Notes under the pieces: model-generated
Database searches by the model: none
Told to the model about the DNA's origin: nothing
The model's input: only the letters and a program-made list of their open reading frames with translations
From: Sphingosinicella sp942492965
Lineage (GTDB): Bacteria > Pseudomonadota > Alphaproteobacteria > Sphingomonadales > Sphingomonadaceae
Direction: 5' to 3'
NCBI GenBank assembly: GCA_942492965.1
Contig: OW818656.1
Location: 1,922,001-1,986,000, forward strand
Length of the DNA: 64,000 nucleotides
In this document: positions 62,183 through 64,000 of the stretch, in pieces
Layout: the number at the start of each line of letters is the position of its first letter
Numbering within the stretch: position 1 is the stretch's first letter
Position numbers and translations under genes: made by a program

Positions 62183-62887
62183 ATGAATAGGATGGTACTG
62201 GTTGCGTTCGCGCTTGGGCTTCATCAGGCGCGTGACGCCCATGCGGATACATCGCAAATTGCGGCGAGCGTAACGCTCGGCACTGACAGGGTTTGGCGGG
62301 GCCTTTCTCAAACCCGGGGAAATCCGGGGATGGAAGGGGAAGCGAAATGGAACCACGCGGACGGTCCCGTCGCCGGCCTCGTCGTTGCCGACCACAGATC
62401 GGACCAAACGGGGAAATCCGGCGCGGCGATCACCCCGTTCGTCGCCTTCAACAAGGATATCGCGGGCTTCAATATCGATGCGGGATATCTGTATCGCGGC
62501 GTAACCGGAGCGCGAAATCGCGACTTCAGTGAAGTGACGATTTCCGCCGGCCGCCACGTCGGAAAGCTGCGCACGCGTCTCGGTATATTTTATTCGTGGC
62601 ACCACTATCTTCCGGGCCAGAATACCTACACGTATTTCGATACACGTATGCCGCTCGCAGAAGTGGCGGGTTTACCGCTGGCCGTCACGGGCCATCTCGG
62701 CGTCTTCGATGCGCGCGGCAGCGCCGATGATTATGTGGATTGGCGTGTCGGCCTCACGACCAAGGTGCATGGGGTGAGCCTGAGCGCAAACCTCTCACAT
62801 GCCGATGTCGATGCCGAGCGCTCCCGACTCGAAGGCGCACGGCACGGCGGCACGCGCTTTGTGGGTACGGCATTCCTGTTGTTCTGA
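62183..62887 (+). CDS. TorF-family putative porin
   Basis: 234 residues from the ATG at 62183 after AGGGGAAG. Signal peptide (MVLVAFALGLHQARDAHA). Outer-membrane barrel character with alternating strands: ASVTLGTDRVWRGLSQTRGNPGMEGEAKWN matches the start of the TorF/CHP02001 family (…RGxSQ…P…QG), and it ends VGTAFLLF with a terminal Phe. Role in uptake is unknown. It is followed by a hairpin at 62903-62928 and a convergent gene. Confidence 0.85.
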   Translation: MNRMVLVAFALGLHQARDAHADTSQIAASVTLGTDRVWRGLSQTRGNPGMEGEAKWNHADGPVAGLVVADHRSDQTGKSGAAITPFVAFNKDIAGFNIDAGYLYRGVTGARNRDFSEVTISAGRHVGKLRTRLGIFYSWHHYLPGQNTYTYFDTRMPLAEVAGLPLAVTGHLGVFDARGSADDYVDWRVGLTTKVHGVSLSANLSHADVDAERSRLEGARHGGTRFVGTAFLLF

Positions 62888-62902
62888 AACACTCGAATTT
62901 GC

Positions 62903-62928
62903 AAGCCTGAGACGATCCGGTCTCAGGC
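62903..62928. terminator. bidirectional terminator hairpin
   Basis: AGCCTGAGAC (62903-62912) pairs with GTCTCAGGCT (62919-62928), perfect 10-bp stem, 6-base loop, between the convergent porin and YkvI-like genes; it includes the stop codon of the latter. Confidence 0.6.
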
Positions 62929-64000
62929 TCCTCTCTCTATCTTGTCCGCGGCCTTCAAGCGCCAAAGACCGACCGTGAACAGCGGGATGACAAGCACGGC
63001 CAGGAAATAGGCGGCGCTGTAGCGATAGCCTTGTCCGATCAGATCGACGAGGCCCACCGCCGTTGCCGCAAAGATCGCAACGACCATGACGACCAGCGCC
63101 ACGAGCGGGCGAACGACCGCCGGAAGAGGCGTGCTGTGGTCGGCAGCCGCCCGCGCGATGCGTTCGTTGAAGCCGTGCAGCAGGCCGACGCCCGTTTTCA
63201 CGAGCGCGCCGATGATCACGAACTGGATCATCAGCGCGATGACCGGATGACCGAGCCGGTCCAGTACGAACTGAACGGGAAGCGTCGAATCCGCGATTTC
63301 CGGGTAGAAGCTCGAAAGCGTCATCAGGAATGCGAAGCCGGGCAATAGGATCAGGGGGCCGGCGAGCGCGCCCGCGACGAACGCTTCGCGCCGGCTCGCG
63401 AAATTGCGCGCCACGAAGATCAGCACAGGCAGCAGCGGGATGTTGTAAGCCATGTAGCTGAGGCCGTTCCACAAGGTGGCCTTCGGCTTGACCGGCGCGG
63501 CCGCGAGCGCGGCCGAGAGATCGTCTCCGAAGCGCATGACGACGAGCACGAACAGCAGCAGGTAGGTCGCGTAGAAGAGGATCGACCATGCCGAGATCAG
63601 CCGCTCGACGAAGCTGTTTCCGAAGAACACCAGAGCCGCGACGATCGCCATGAAGATCACCGCGCTCAGCCAAAGGGGCCAGCCTGCGAGTTCGAGCATA
63701 AGTTCGCCCGCCGCGGCGGAGACGACCGCGAGCACGAGCACGAGGCTCGCGAGATAGCCGATCTCGAACAGGATGCAGAGCCGCCCGAGCAATATGCCCA
63801 TAAAGCTGTTGTAGTCATAAGCGCGGAAGCGGCGCGCGAGTTCGAAGGCGATCATCGCGCTGGCGCTGAACAGCACCGCGGTTAGTCCCATGCCGATCAG
63901 CGCAGCGGCCGGTCCCATCGAGACGAAGAATTCGACGAGTTCGCGCCCCGTCGCGTAACCGCCGCCGACAAGGACGGCCTGGATGACGAGGCCGGGTACG
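62923..64000 (-). CDS. YkvI-like membrane protein, N-terminus beyond window
   Basis: At least 359 residues; the frame stays open to base 64000 and the visible beginning (VPGLVIQAVLVGGGYATGRELVEFF) is an interior part of the first helix region, so the start lies outside. About ten membrane segments. GGGYATGRELVEFF followed by SMGPAAALIGMG is typical of the YkvI family of uncharacterised transporters related to the APC superfamily. Function unknown; no operon partner is visible. Confidence 0.85.
   Translation of the reverse strand, partial: VPGLVIQAVLVGGGYATGRELVEFFVSMGPAAALIGMGLTAVLFSASAMIAFELARRFRAYDYNSFMGILLGRLCILFEIGYLASLVLVLAVVSAAAGELMLELAGWPLWLSAVIFMAIVAALVFFGNSFVERLISAWSILFYATYLLLFVLVVMRFGDDLSAALAAAPVKPKATLWNGLSYMAYNIPLLPVLIFVARNFASRREAFVAGALAGPLILLPGFAFLMTLSSFYPEIADSTLPVQFVLDRLGHPVIALMIQFVIIGALVKTGVGLLHGFNERIARAAADHSTPLPAVVRPLVALVVMVVAIFAATAVGLVDLIGQGYRYSAAYFLAVLVIPLFTVGLWRLKAADKIERGA

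Overview
The window looks like chromosomal DNA of an aerobic, GC-rich alphaproteobacterium of the Sphingomonadales. Reasons: seven TonB-dependent receptors in 64 kb, a TorF-type porin, a short-form HisG, and the order hisD-hisG-(small membrane-type gene)-infA-maf-rnase E/G-yacG-tRNA-Phe, which as far as I recall is typical of sphingomonads. Genus cannot be fixed from sequence alone.

Region 1 (1-19772) is one catabolic cluster. A leftward run headed by a TetR gene encodes two HyuA-type ATPases, one HyuB-type subunit, a gamma-type zinc protein and a 255-residue fifth protein. These are followed by an acyl-CoA ligase, a Zn-ribbon/OB protein, a thiolase and a TonB receptor. An alpha/beta hydrolase and an SDR run divergently, and two LuxR regulators plus a second receptor flank the left side. 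The set reads as alcohol -> ketone -> (ATP-dependent carboxylation) beta-keto acid -> CoA ester -> thiolysis, the logic of the acetophenone carboxylase pathway. Palindromes centred on CGATCG occur next to the TetR gene and also between the LuxR gene and the first receptor.

Region 2 (19769-29397) is core genome: RecQ, a TonB/copper-receptor/DUF2946 module, hisD-hisG, a small conserved gene, infA, maf, an RNase E/G-type enzyme, yacG and tRNA-Phe.

Region 3 (about 29398-54056) is accessory DNA integrated at the 3' end of tRNA-Phe. A P4-type integrase lies at the left. An att-like copy of the tRNA end sits at 54039-54056, with a weaker one at 42188-42206. Copies of a TGACGGTACAT motif lie beside the integrase and beside both right-hand sites, suggesting two elements in tandem. 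The left element carries a sigma-region-4-like protein, an MNT-HEPN fusion, HU, an AlpA-like regulator, and a FecI-FecR-receptor-S12 hydrolase-MFS cassette that has its own duplicated ECF promoter. The right element is a LysR regulon: three copies of TCAATC-N9-GATTGA mark (a) a PobA-like hydroxylase, a LigI-like amidohydrolase and an HpaI-type aldolase, (b) a TonB receptor and a Tat-exported sulfatase, and (c) an AAHS-type transporter opposite a seven-repeat EPTP/EAR propeller protein and an unrecognised 387-residue protein. My inference is a locus for using a sulfated or otherwise masked aromatic acid.

Region 4 (54080-64000) holds a VapBC pair, an AraC regulator with a spinster-type MFS and an N-acyl-D-amino-acid deacylase, a siderophore-type receptor with an alpha/beta hydrolase, a TorF-like porin, and a YkvI-like membrane protein cut by the window end.
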